Shown piece after piece: positions 33,235 through 44,792 of a stretch of DNA of 64,000 nt. The DNA comes from Dactylonectria macrodidyma (Eukaryota > Ascomycota > Sordariomycetes > Hypocreales > Nectriaceae). Position numbers and translations under genes: made by a program. Every line of letters starts with the position of its first letter. Position 1 is the first letter of the stretch. The notes under the pieces were generated by a model. The model worked only from the letters and a program-made list of their open reading frames with translations, did no database searches and was not told where the DNA came from. The stretch covers positions 248,001 through 312,000 of the forward strand of contig JAGMUV010000014.1 of assembly GCA_020744425.1 (NCBI GenBank), read 5' to 3'.

Positions 33235-35587
33235 TCACAACCTTTCCCTCGTCCATTTTGCCGCAATCGACCTGCTCAAGTGGTCCGCAATAGCCATAAC
33301 AGTGACTGCTGGATTCACGCCGCTGGCCGTGGGGAACACGCTTGCATCAGCTACATATAGGCCTTCGGTTCCCCAGACCTGGCCATCTGGGCCAACTACA
33401 CCTCTCTTTGGCGTAGCAGACATGCGACAGGTCCCCATCTGATGAGCTGAGACAAAGAATGTTTGGGGCGCGGGAAAGCCATGAGAACGCAGCTTCGTGA
33501 TCCAATGCTCAAATTCTGGGTCGGTTGTTTCGTCTGCCGCCGTCACGTCCGAAGCCTTTATCGATTCAGCGTCGTCGCGGCGCACATAGTTGTCCATGCC
33601 TGGAACAATTGTGAAGATCTCACGGGCCCCGGACTCGTAGCTTATGCGTGCTAGCGCAGCGAGACCTTCAAGGATGCTTTGCTTGTCGAAATTAGAAGGG
33701 TGATATTGAACCCGACAACGCCCATCTACTGGATCGGGATATACACGACCAGTGTCGCGATCTCTGGGAACGCTGATGAACCCAGCCATGTGATCTAAAT
33801 TGGCAGCCACCTGCTTGAACTGCTGCCCTCCAGTCCATGGGACCCATGTCAGCCAAGACCAGGGGATAGTGCTCAGCGTCTCGAGCTTGACGCCATGGCC
33901 GTGGCCGTCGAGGTTCTCGAATTCGGAGCAGACCGAGGACAGGATGGGGCCATCCCAAGGCCGCGTCTGCTCGTCGTATATGGCGCCAACCATGGAGACG
34001 GGGTGAAGATATAGGTGACGGCCGATGTGGGGATTGTTGAGGCCGGATCGAAGTAGGAGTAACGGCGATTGCAGCGTGCCGCATGACACTATCACCTTCT
34101 TCGCTCGGATTGTCACCTTTCGTGTTGTTGTGGGGTTACCGGCCACTCCTCCGTGTTCATCTCGCGATTTCCAGACGCCGCATACTCCTTTGGCCACTTT
34201 ATTGCCTCGGACGTTCTCGAATAGAACTCTGTCGACAGTGAAGCCCTCCATGAAGGTAGCCCCAGCAGCAGCAGCTTTAGGGAGCCACGCGACGGCTGGT
34301 CCCTGTTTCTCAGCAGATCGACATCCCATGCTGCAGTGCCCGCAGCTATGTTCTTTCCCACCGGTGTTCTGGGGCACTTCGGCGTGCGCCCAGCCCAGCT
34401 TCCGCGACCCTTCTAGGAGAAACTGGTTAGGCTTGCTGTGCTGTATGTGTTTGGTAGAGACCCCCATGGTGTCGCAGACCCGGTCAAGGGATCTCTGGAA
34501 GGCGGTAGTTGTGAATAGTGGTAGTCCCGTGGCCGCCCACTGACGTCGGACATATCCTTGAAGCTGGAGTGAAGCAGACCAGTTGATTGCGCCACCGCCG
34601 CCCCAGGTTTCGCCTGCAACGACGCAGACCGAGGCGTCATCCGCTGCGAGTAAGTCAGTAATGGAGTAGCATCGAGTGTTTTTCGCGCCACTAACATGCA
34701 ATGTGGGCTCCATCCATGAGCATCTGACTTGGTCCATTTTCTTCAGTCATGGGCAGATATTCCGGGGACCAGTAGCGTCCCTTGTCCACCACAATCACTC
34801 TGAGGCCCGCCTCGGTGAGCTCCTTCGCACACACTCCTCCGCCGCATCCGCTTCCGACAATCACTACATCCGTCTCCAACACTTCTTCGTCCTCTCCGGG
34901 AGGTACTTGGATGAAGCTGAACGGATGTCCCTCTCCCAGAAGGGAATTGACTGGCACGCGGGGAAATCCCACTATAGGACGGAGGGTTGGCGTTGTGCGA
35001 ACCCATACTTCTTTCACCATCAGGGCTAGTTGACGGTGAAGAACGCGCAATGTGCCGAAGCGAGAGGTTGCCCAGTTGAGGAGGATTTCTTCACGGATGT
35101 GGACTGGCTGTTCGGATATGATGGTGGTTCGACCGGTTAGTAGTGCCGAAATGGTAGGATAGCTGGACGTCAGTCAGCGCCATCCCCTCCCATCAAGTCT
35201 TGAGGCTCTTCGCTACTCGTACCCAAGGAAACTTAACACTCCTAGGAGCTGGTTCCTATTTGAGGCGGGGATCTCAACAAGCAAGATCCTACGTAAAACT
35301 TGGCGAAATGCTGGAATTGTTGAAGGTGTCTCATGTAGGTATTCCGGTGTAAGGTTCTTTTGGCGCGGGGAAGCCGATGTAACGACGGCATTGTGATCAT
35401 TAAAATCATGCTTGGTCGATGCATCAGGGTTTCCAGTAAACTCAGCTGGCCGAGAAGCTTGAATCGATGGAATAATGGCATCACAAATGGAAAGCAGGGT
35501 ATCCCATTGCGATTGGTTCAAGTCTTCCACAGTCGAGAAAGGCGCCAATGGAGCGTCGAGCGGAACCAAAGCACTGATGACAGACAT
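33235..35587 (-). CDS. Long-chain alcohol oxidase-type GMC oxidoreductase
   Basis: Exons 35587-35223, 35162-34696 and 34643-33235 join in frame to 746 residues, the usual length of fungal fatty-alcohol oxidases. The enzyme family oxidises long-chain alcohols to aldehydes with FAD, producing H2O2, usually at peroxisomes or microsomes. A helical N-terminal region comes first (DLNQSQWDTLLSICDAIIP). The FAD-binding Rossmann motif is VVIVGSGCGGGVCAKELTEA (about residues 210-230). ETWGGGGAINWSA is typical of the family, with CGHCSMGCRSAEKQG and the GMC C-terminal domain after it (SAHQMGTCRM, GLYVADASVFPTASGVNP). The C-terminus RERL is at best a weak peroxisomal signal. The second intron has a GTTAGT donor; removing it gives IASDDASVCVVAG. 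Two Zn2Cys6-type sites lie upstream. Confidence 0.92.
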
Positions 35588-36342
35588 TTTGAGCCACGTC
35601 TGTTTCTTTTGAGAGGCGAAGAATGATGACGTTGCAAAACGAGATTGAGTTGAACCTAAGGCGAAGGAGAAATTGAAGCACGGCCCTTGGGTTATAATAA
35701 AAAGATCCTGGGGTGCCGATTGCCTCACTTCCCCGGATTAGATCCGCACGCGTCGGATCAGATCCGCATTCATTCACATGTGCGGGGAAGCGCTTGACAA
35801 GAACGAGACTTCCTCGGGACGGCGCAGGAACCGCAGGGATGAGAGACCACAAGGACGGTTCCATCGATGCTAGCCAACTCGTTAAAACTATCGTCGGGCT
35901 AACTCGATCGAGCCGCAGTTTGCGACCAGGTGTGTGTGACCGGAGGGTTTTTCCCTATATCGGCAAAGCGGATATCATCCAGCTTCAGGTTCATCCGAGG
36001 CTCCGGGCGATCGTTCGATGGCTGGTTAAAACCGTCAATCTTCCGAGGGCCTTTCGGCAAAGAAACGGCGACTACGTATCTGGAGATGATGGAAAATCGT
36101 TAAATGCTATGGAACTCGCTGTGGGTTGCAAATCGCCGGGATGTGTGACGGGCGAGTCTGCAGTGCGATTCACTGTGATGCGGAAGCTGTTCCACATTGA
36201 GATACAAGAAAGTTATCAGTTACTGCTCACTACTTCAAAAGTATCTAAAATGATTTTGGCCAGCTTTTTTACAATCTATTTACCCACACTCTTCTTCCCA
36301 AAACCCTTCTTTACAATTGATTGAGCTGTCGGGTCCAATCGC
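35588..36342. other. Intergenic region upstream of the alcohol oxidase
   Basis: It lies between the start of the alcohol oxidase and the end of the next minus-strand gene. It includes the tandem CGG-N7-CCG pair. No coding frame with domain support is seen. Confidence 0.5.
35734..35766. promoter_or_regulatory. Tandem pair of CGG-N7-CCG elements (Zn2Cys6-type sites)
   Basis: CGGATTAGATCCG (35734-35746) and CGGATCAGATCCG (35754-35766) are nearly identical inverted CGG repeats with a 7-base spacer. Their starts are exactly 20 bp apart, so both would face the same side of the helix. They sit about 150-180 bp upstream of the alcohol oxidase ATG. Inverted CGG triplets are the classic target of Zn(II)2Cys6 dimers; the regulator cannot be named and no Zn2Cys6 gene is in the window. 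Confidence 0.6.
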
Positions 36343-37481
36343 TCAATCGCCAAGAGGGTACGCATGTAACACCTGTCCGTAGTAAAGTGTCGCATCCTTG
36401 GAGGCTAAGAACACATAAGAAGGCGCAATCTCGCTCGGTTGGCCCACGCGTCCCAGCGCTGACTGCTTCCCAAAGCCTTCCATCTGCTCCGCCGGCCTGG
36501 ATGCTGGCTGCAGGGGTGTGTGAACGGGGCCCGGAGCGACTGCGTTCACTCGGATGCCCTTGGGCACCAGCTGCTTCGCTAACGACTGAGTGAAAGACGT
36601 GATGGCGCCCTTGGTTGCTGCGTAATCGATCATAGCAGCCGTGCCACGGAAGGCGACTGTGGATGTTGTATTGATGATTCTGTCATGTTAGCATAGGCAC
36701 AAGACTCCCTCTTCTCAGTGTCAGTACTTACGAGCCGCCCTTCTCCATGTGTTTCAGCGCGTACTTTGTCACAGCAAACATCTGCAAGATGTTGCTGCGG
36801 AACGTGCTCTCGACGTCGTCCAGATTGATCTCCGCGATGTCCTCGCACATCATCTGCTTTGAGGCGTTGTTGACGAGGACGTGGATCGCGCCAAACTTGT
36901 CGACGTGTTGCTGGACGGCTTTGCGGCACGTCTCATTGTCCATCAGATTGCCGGCAATGAGCAGACATTCTTGCCCTTCCTTCTCCACCAGCTTCTTCGT
37001 TTCCTCCGCGTCTTCCTGTTCTTCTGGGAGATAGACGATACTGACATCAGCTCCTTCGCGGGCAAACAGGACGGCCACGGACCGGCCAATGCCGGAACTG
37101 CATGTGGTTAGAGAGCATAATCAATAATCCATGTTTGGAAATAAACCTACTCGCCGCCAGTGATGAAAGCTTTGGTTTTGCTCAGCTTGCCCGCTGCCCG
37201 ATACTCATGAAACTGGTCCTTGCCCTCCAGCTTTGTTGGTTCGCTCTCCGGGAGCATATCTTTCTCAGTCCTGTCATATTGTTAGCCATCTGCAGCACTG
37301 ATTTAGCTGTAAGATGCTATATTGGCGCGTACCCAGGGAGATCTTGGGCCTGCTTTTCTTCCACTGGGTGGAATTGTCCCTTGCTTCCGGACATCGTAGC
37401 AAATGTTCGCGCTCTGTAATAAGGTAGTCGGATAAAGGTTCTCTGTAGTGTGAATGAAGACCGGTAAATCGTTCGAAGCAT
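36343..37481 (-). CDS. Short-chain dehydrogenase/reductase, probably mitochondrial
   Basis: Exons 37481-37333, 37270-37151, 37097-36732 and 36679-36343 join in frame to 323 residues. It belongs to the SDR group with an N-terminal extension ending in an FHEYRAAGKL-type segment, like bacterial YghA/glucose-dehydrogenase-like proteins. The cofactor motif is ITGGDSGIGRSVA, NNAS is the structural motif, and the catalytic Ser-Tyr-Lys lie in TTSTVAFRGTAAMIDYAATK. The first ~35 residues (MLRTIYRSSFTLQRTFIRLP, then YYRARTFAT) are basic and lack acids, as in a mitochondrial presequence. A second ATG (MSGSKGQF) would give a cytosolic form. Substrate and direction are unknown. Same strand as the alcohol oxidase. 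Confidence 0.9.
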
Positions 37482-38379
37482 GGGTGAGATACGCAACAGA
37501 GGCACTGTCAGCTTTATCTGAACTATAGGTAAAATGAGGTAGGAGAGCTGTGACCCTACGGTTGGTTTATAACGGCATTATTAGTCATGACGAGGAACGT
37601 CATAATGGAAACATTGCTGCCGATAACATCCAATCACTTAATCGTTTACCGTCACATTCCCGTGCATTTGCCTACATCGCCTCATCACCATGACACCATC
37701 CGTGAAAAATCCATATCAAGCACCGCAAAGACTTTTGCCAAGCTGTTGGATCAGCAGCTATTAGCTCACTGTTTAATCCCGGTCCGGTGAGCTTGAACCT
37801 ATAATGTCGGGGTCTGTGATGCATAATGTCGTCATCTGAAGGACTCAAGGGATCATCACTCAAAGTCGTCCCTCATGTTACTTTGGCGGCTGTTGGCGCC
37901 CCATAATTAATGATTTGACGTGACCAGTGAATTTGCAAATGCTTGTCTTTAATTCTTTTATCGTAATTAGATATGGAATCTAAAGCCAATCGTAATCAAC
38001 ATGGCGACAATCGGCAATGCTGTTCAAACCCCCAATCTACGCAATAGACTAGCTTGCCCAGGAGAAAATCTCGTGTTTCATAAAACGAGCCATTATGTTC
38101 GTAGCGCGGAGTTTTTGTTCCTAACCCAAGAGTGTTGACGTTCAACCTTAATCGCCTAAAACGTCAGATCAATTGGTCTGCTGGATCACTCATGTGGTGT
38201 TCGAAATTCGTCGCGCAGTGCCCTTGGCGTAATTGTGACGTCAGGGCTTACTATACTGTTTGGCAACATTCCTTCAAATGCTTGCGAGTTTCCTTCATCA
38301 ATCCCGATGAGGAGCATCAAAAGTCTCATAGATATTGCTACTAGATCATTCTGCAAAACAGTTACCTGAGAAAATCGAC
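37482..38379. other. Intergenic region
   Basis: No supported gene. Several AT-rich stretches (37930-38000). It holds the divergent promoters of the SDR (minus) and the Hva1-TUDOR gene (plus). Confidence 0.45.
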
Positions 38380-38661
38380 ATGCCGTCCGAGGTCAAGGAT
38401 AAGAAGTCGCAAACTATTCACAAGGGCGATGAGGTTTGGACACCATTTCGGGGTGGAAAACGGCAGGGTGAAGTTGACAGAGTCGTCATGAACGAGAATG
38501 AGGCAAAAGAGGCAGATGTGAAGAACCCACCAAAGGTTCGTAGTATCGAACTGCGCAACTGAAAGATGGTGACTGATCCCAGCTAGGTCCTCTTTGCCGA
38601 TCAACATGGCCACAATGTTGCACATAATCCAGGTACTCTGGAAAATGTTTCAAAGGAATGA
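38380..38661 (+). CDS. Small Hva1-TUDOR domain protein
   Basis: Two exons, 38380-38535 and 38587-38661, encode 76 residues; the 51-bp intron starts GTTCGT and ends CTAG. The core is IHKGDEVWTPFRGGKRQGEV followed by a short loop and KVLFADQHGHNVAHNPGTLE. This matches the hypervirulence-associated (Hva1) TUDOR family, small beta-barrel proteins seen in fungi and bacteria. In this family the segment after the intron (H-x-H-N-V-A-H-N-P) is the usual C-terminal strand, so the join is well supported. The family name comes from a yeast pathogen knock-out phenotype; the molecular role is not established. Confidence 0.8.
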
Positions 38662-40476
38662 GGATTTCATTTTTCTTAATAGGTAACAGAATATATATAA
38701 CATGTATAAGTTCTTAAACAATAAACTATAGAATAAAAATTCCACCCCTCAAGCCGTATGTATCACCGTTTGGTCATTCGTCACGGAATTGTGGGAGGCA
38801 CTCGTTACGGAAGAGTAACAGCCCTCTTCTTCTTCCACCCAACCTCAAGCGAACACCCGGTCCCCAGCGCGAGTTCAAGATAGGAGTAGCCACGGGCATC
38901 GTCAGAGTGAGCAATATTGTGTCTGGCCGCCGCAGACCGATACCGGCGGCCCTAGCGGTTGTGAAGTTAAAGCTTCTAGTGTCGTTAGCCCGCCGTCGTC
39001 ACACATCTCATCTCATTACGGACCTCTCCCAAAGAGCTCGTTCGCTAGTTCCATAGAGTGGCCGTTACAGAACGTATTGTTGAGGCGCGTGATACAGAAT
39101 GGCGTGGCGGCGGTTCAGTTGCAATTCGTATGGAACCTAAGTGCGGAGTCTGCACACCGCCGTCGACCGTCGAAAGAATCAGCAAGCTGGGCGAGCCGCA
39201 TCTATCAAACAAGGTAAATTCACGCTCGAGCAGAACAACTTGTTGGTCACACAAGGAGGAACGAGGAGTTCATGAAATAATATCTACAGAAAGTTCACAG
39301 AGTTCTTTCCGGTCGAAGTATTGGATCACTTCAGGTACACTACTCGACAAAGTTGGAGAAGAAATAAGAATAACATAACAGAATAAGATAAGAGACTAGT
39401 CCATTATCTATAAGCATTTTGAAGTTACTGTCACAATTATTGCCCCACGGAGGAGCGTAAGCAAATCCTCCCAAGGTGAATGGACCGTTTAAGTATAGTG
39501 GAGACTTTCCGTTCATCCTTGGCTACCTTGGTTGACGGCACCGTCTGCGAGACTGCTGTAGACGTAGAGGAAGCTACTGACGGGCCGCAGGTCACGGTCG
39601 TCGTAATCATCATGTCGACCTCCAGGACGCTTCGCGGGCGGCTCGCTGACTGGCAAGTGCAAGACAAGACTAGCAAATAGCGACGAACGCCCGACGTTTT
39701 ATAAAAATCGTGTACAGAAATGTTCTTGTAAATGGCTGAGTTCCTCTGGTCATGGAGCGCGGAGGACTGCGATGGCTCCTGGACGGCGGTCTGGCTGAGG
39801 TGCGCTGTCGAACTTGGCGACCAGAAACTTGATTGGAAACACCGGTGCCAAGAGTCTGAGTTCGGCCATTGGCAACACGAGCAGAATTTATTGTGTGGGT
39901 ACCAAACAGCATCAGGATATAGAATACCTGGGTTGGCAATTGCTGTGATGATTTAAGTTAGCACACGACCCGCTTAGACTTACAGGCCCTATCTCGGGCT
40001 GGCAGCATCTGGACATGCAGGGATCAACGAGTGGTGAGAAACTGAACTGGTGACTGGGTCTTGGCCGTGGTCCTCGGTTCTGTGTGCACAAGGGAGAACA
40101 TATGTCCTCCGTGAACCTAGAGTGGTCTCTGCGAGAAATCAGATTTATTAAACTTCGACTGACGGACAGTTCTGTATTGCAACGGATATTGTACCAAAGT
40201 CATGGCTTGCCAGCTTGCATACTTCACCGCCTGCCCCTTTTAGCAAGCTACCACTTATCCACAAAATATGCGAGTAACTAGGCCAATTATTTATCACCTA
40301 TTACAGAGTACGCTCCATTTTTTACCTTTTTCACCTTGCTCCGACGCCGGGCCTGTCGTAACGAAATTATCCGCAACATCGAAATCTACGCTCGCTTGGA
40401 CGTGGACTCGTATCCCCCGTTTTGAAGTCATCTATTGGGCATAGTCTAGACCAAAACCTGACCATAAGCGTTCATT
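38662..40476. other. Gene-poor 1.8-kb region
   Basis: AT-rich just after the Hva1-TUDOR gene (38665-38745). Minus-strand open frames at 39437-39676 and 39670-39939 are short, overlap in different frames, and show no recognised motif; they may be decayed coding DNA. Nothing else is supported. Confidence 0.45.
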
Positions 40477-43291
40477 ATGGCCCGACTTGTGCGTTACTCT
40501 CTCCGTCGCGGCCGGATCGCTCCTTAACCTGGACGAAACCTCGCTGACATGGAACTGGCTTTTGCAGAGAGCAATTGCTCTCAGGTCTCTTGACCTTGCG
40601 TCTCTGCAGTCTCGAACGGCCATTACCCGTCTGCGGAACCCTTCAGTAGTTGCGTCACAACTGCGCTTATATACTGCCACTGTGCCCCGAAGACAACAAG
40701 CGTCTCACTCGCGACTCGAGAGCACTCCCAATAGCCACATTCTCCAATCTTCCCAGAAAGTCGCCTCGCCGACCAACCCGCAGAACCTTACCGAAAAGAT
40801 ATTCCAGCGACATTCTGTTGGGCTCGCTCCCGGAAAGACAGTCAAGGCCGGCGACTTCATCTCAATCGTAACCCCAGCAATACCCTCTGTCTTTGCACGA
40901 CCAACAACTAAACGACTGATAGATGCCACACCGTTGTATGACGCATGACAACAGCTACCCAGTGGCCACCAAGGCCATGAATCTTGGTCTTACTAAGATT
41001 CACAATAACCGCCAGATCGTGATGGGTACTATCTTCCTCAACCCCCCCTTCCACAACCACCAAAACTGACGTGAACAGCCCTCGACCATGACGTGCAAAA
41101 TCAATCAGAATCCAATAAACGCAAGTATTTTCTGATTGAAGAGTTCGCTCGCAAACATGAAACCTTTTTTTATCCTGCCGGCTTTGGAATTGGACACCAA
41201 GTCATGATCGACGAAGGTAAAAAACAGCGACTGTTCATAAAAGCGCAAGGCGACTTGCTAACAGGATTGAAGGCCACGCCTGGCCAGGAACGCTTTGCGT
41301 TGCAAGCGACTCGCATTCGCCAATCTATGGTGGTATAGGATGCCTCGGAACTCCTGTGGTAAGAACTGATGCTGCGGCCATATGGGCTGCAGGAAGCACT
41401 TGGCTACAGCACCCACCTGTCGCCAAAGTTACTTTCACAGGTCTGCTTCCCCCTGGAGTCACAGGAAAGGACGTGATTCTAAGTCTCTGCTCCTTGTTCG
41501 GTTCCGACGAAGTCTTGAACCACTGTGTAGAATTTGCCGGGTCTGAACAGACCATGATGAGCATTCCCATCGACGAGCGTTTGTGCATTAGTAACATGTG
41601 TACGGAATGGGGCGCACTAAGTAATTCAAACTGACCCTTGACCTTTCACAAACTGACCTTTGACCTTGCAGGTGGACTATTCCCCGTTGACGAGACGCTT
41701 ATTTCCTGGTATCGCGCCAAAGCCACTGCTGCGGCTGTGTCCGACAGCCCTGCCAAGGAGCGCATCAACCATGAGCGAGTTAAGGAGATCGCAGAGAATC
41801 GGCTCGTCGCTGACCCAGGTGCTACGTATGCCAAAGAGTTCTACATAAACCTATCCACACTTTCACCATGGGTCGCGGGACCCAACTCGATTAAAGTCGC
41901 CAACCCTCTCAAGAACCTTGAGACACAGAATATTATGATCGACAAGGCTTATTTAGTGTCCTGCACTAATTCTAGAGCAAGCGATATAGCCGCTGCGGCT
42001 CGTGTTTTCCGTGAGGCTGCTAAGGATGGCAACCCTGCTAAAATTGCTAGTGGTGTTCGTCTATATCTTGCTGCGGCCTCCCTTTCCGAGCAGCAGATCG
42101 CCGAGGAGGCCGGTGATTGGAAGGTCCTGCTCGACGCCGGTGCAACAGTTCTTCCTGCTTCATGCGGCCCATGTATTGGCCTGGGTACAGGCCTGCTTGA
42201 GGAGGGCGAAACGGGTATCTCAGCATCGAACCGTAACTACTCGGGGCGAATGGGATCCAGGGCCAGCAATGCATATCTTGCTAGTCCTGAGATTGTTGCT
42301 GCCAGTGCTCTCAAGGGCAGCATTGCTGGCCCTGGTTGGTATCAGAAGCCAGAGGGTGTTGAAAAGGTCATTATCGGGGAGGGAAGTGGCGATTTTGCTG
42401 CTGACAAAGCTCGCTCTATTGAGAGTGCTTTTGATAAGATCATCAATGAGGTGGATAGCATGATTGCTATTGCTGAGAATAATCAAGAGGAGTCAACTAC
42501 AGCTGCTGCTGAAGATGAAGCCTTGACTGATGTTCTACCGGGTTTTCCTGAGAAAATCGAGGGCGAAATCGTTTTCTTGTAAGTGTTTCTCAGATCGTCA
42601 CTGCTTCCTTAGTATATACTAACCTAGGATAGGAATAATGATAATATCAACACGGATGGTATTTATCCAGGTACTGATGAACTCTTCCCTAACGTTAGAA
42701 TACAATCACGGGACTAATCGCAAAACTAGGCAAATATACCTATCAGGATAACCTCCCCAAGGAAAAGATGGCTGAGGTGTGTATGGAGAACTATGATCCC
42801 GAGTTTACCAAAATCACCAAGCCAGGTGATGTGCTGGTGACCGGTTTCAACTTTGGGTGTGGTAAGTGATTTGTTTATTTTTATAAACATCATTATTCTG
42901 CTCAACAGAATGATGGCTGATGCCCTCTCTCACAGGAAGTTCTCGTGAACAAGCCGCCACCGCCATTCTGGCAAGAGATATTCCTCTCGTTGTCGCAGGA
43001 AGCCTGGGGAACATCTTCAGTCGCAACAGCATCAACAACGCATTAGTCTCTCTCGAAATCCCTCGCTTGGTCGAGCGCCTGCGTGAGTCGTTCAAGGACG
43101 ACGCGGAGCAACCCCTGACTCGCCGCACGGGCTGGAAGCTTCGGTGGGATGTCCGCCGCTCCAAGGCTGTCATTACGGAGAAGGATGGCACCATCTGGGA
43201 GCAGAAGGTTAGCGAGCTGCCTCCCAGTGTGCAAGAGATTATCAGCGTCAAAGGTCTGGAGAACTGGGTCAAGTCTAAGATTCAGGCTTAA
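40477..43291 (+). CDS. Homoaconitase (or homoaconitase paralogue), mitochondrial
   Basis: Nine exons join in frame to 777 residues: 40477-40488, 40568-40867, 40923-41025, 41079-41216, 41273-41620, 41672-42578, 42633-42670, 42730-42861, 42936-43291. Homoaconitase converts homocitrate/homoaconitate to homoisocitrate in the mitochondrial alpha-aminoadipate lysine pathway using a [4Fe-4S] cluster. The three cluster cysteines are in [10 protein letters not shown] (about 398) and [13 protein letters not shown] (465, 468). Other signatures are [54 protein letters not shown] and [18 protein letters not shown]. The N-terminus is basic and presequence-like ([11 protein letters not shown]). Exon 1 codes only four residues. 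[10 protein letters not shown] replaces the SDSHSNMYGG I expect from LYS4 proteins, and introns are many, so this may be a second copy rather than the primary LYS4 gene. Confidence 0.88.
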
Positions 43292-44792
43292 ATGGTTAAG
43301 AAAGAAAATGTGTTTGTATTTGATAGGTTTCTGGTAGAAAATTTCTGGTTGTTGTTGAAAAAGCAGAATCTAGATTTTGGACATTCCACCTTCAGAGTGC
43401 TAGTCGAAGATAGGCGATTTTCACTGTTGCCCTGCTTCATCCCTACTACAACATATTTAAAAGCTCTAGAATGTTGAGAGCCTGCACTTTGTAAGCAAGA
43501 GCGAAAAGAACAAAGCCAACCAAGTGTATTTATTCAATAGACATGGATAGACAAGCAGTAATGTATTTTAACACGTATTCAGTGTTAAATAATTATTGAG
43601 GTTATGGTCCTTGGCAGCGAACACCCAGAGGGGGGCTAGAGGTTACACAGTCAAAAAAACAAGAAAAAAAAAACCAATAGTAAGAATAACAGTGTGAGGG
43701 CACAAAACCCAAGTCCAAGGCAACAGTAATTAAATAATTATAAGTCAGAAGAAGGGTCACCGGCCACAAGGGTTAGGAATATATGAGATCGGACTAGTGT
43801 AGAGGAAAGGCCCCTTCTTTAAACAACCATGAAATCTTTTATAGATATTTACCGGAGATGGCCTGTGACCCCCCTTCTGACATAGTAAACATTTATTAGA
43901 GTCATAAATATTATCTTAGACTACTAGCATTAGGGTAGGGTTCAGAAGCCATCTAATGTTTTAAGTATTGAATTTGAATTTCTTTTGAAGTAAGAAGAGT
44001 AGTGTATGACAGTGCTTCATGGATCCGGATTGTTGGCTTCTCAACTAATCACATTATGAGTCTAAGAGGAAAAAGCAGTTCTGAGCTGCGTTGAACAGCA
44101 CGAAAACCTCTACTACCAAAAAACCTCGCTAACTGGCCTGTAATTTAGTGATCTCCACCATAGGATTCAATAGCGAGTAAGCTCAGACATTGGGCCAGGG
44201 TTTGGCTCCTTGGATCGTCTGCTGGCGTCTGATGTAATAATGACGCAGTATGAGTCTATGAGTGATAAGAACCCCTCAACGATTTCACAGTTGGGACAAA
44301 TGTGAATAAGACGGGATTCAATTACGTCACACTGATGAAAATCTGGAGCATCCTGCCGATAAAATAAACCATAGTGCTTTATTTTAAGGCGCTGTCAGCT
44401 TCCCACCTGTATTTGGATTATCGACCACAGGGATACCAACCTGGTGATGAATCAAGACCAAAAACAGGTTGCCACCAATTGATTAGCTGTTAGTAGCTCC
44501 ACTCAGCTCCAATCCCCCATGGTTCAGATGCCACCAATGCGTACCGATCAGCCTTGGCAATTCTCGTTCGGGACATGGGATGCAGTCAATGACGTTGGTC
44601 GAAACCCATTCAGCAGGAATGCTTGATTGAAGCAGAAGAGGCGGCGGGAATCAACTGTACAGATAATGTGCCCATGGCCCGAAGTAGTTGTCTCGATTTT
44701 TCACGTTACATCCACACACACACACACACACATTATACGAATCAACGCATCCCGCATTCGCATATGGGCAGGCTAATGCACTCGCAACTAAG
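43292..44792. other. Gene-poor region with a CA microsatellite
   Basis: AT-rich, low-complexity sequence from about 43490 to 44000; no supported gene. The 3' part is the promoter of the plus-strand SDR and includes the (CA)n tract. Confidence 0.5.
44713..44732. repeat. (CA)10 microsatellite in the SDR promoter
   Basis: Ten perfect CA dinucleotides, about 60 bp before the ATG of the second short-chain dehydrogenase. Such tracts vary in length between strains and could alter promoter spacing. Confidence 0.9.

Noticed and set aside
39437..39939. Two overlapping minus-strand open frames
   Set aside because: Short, in different frames, no motifs, no splice signals linking them.
41260..41340. Apparent frameshift in homoaconitase before the SDSHS motif
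   Set aside because: It vanishes if the intron ends at the AAG just before GCCACGCC (41272) instead of the earlier CAG; the join then reads [16 protein letters not shown] in frame.
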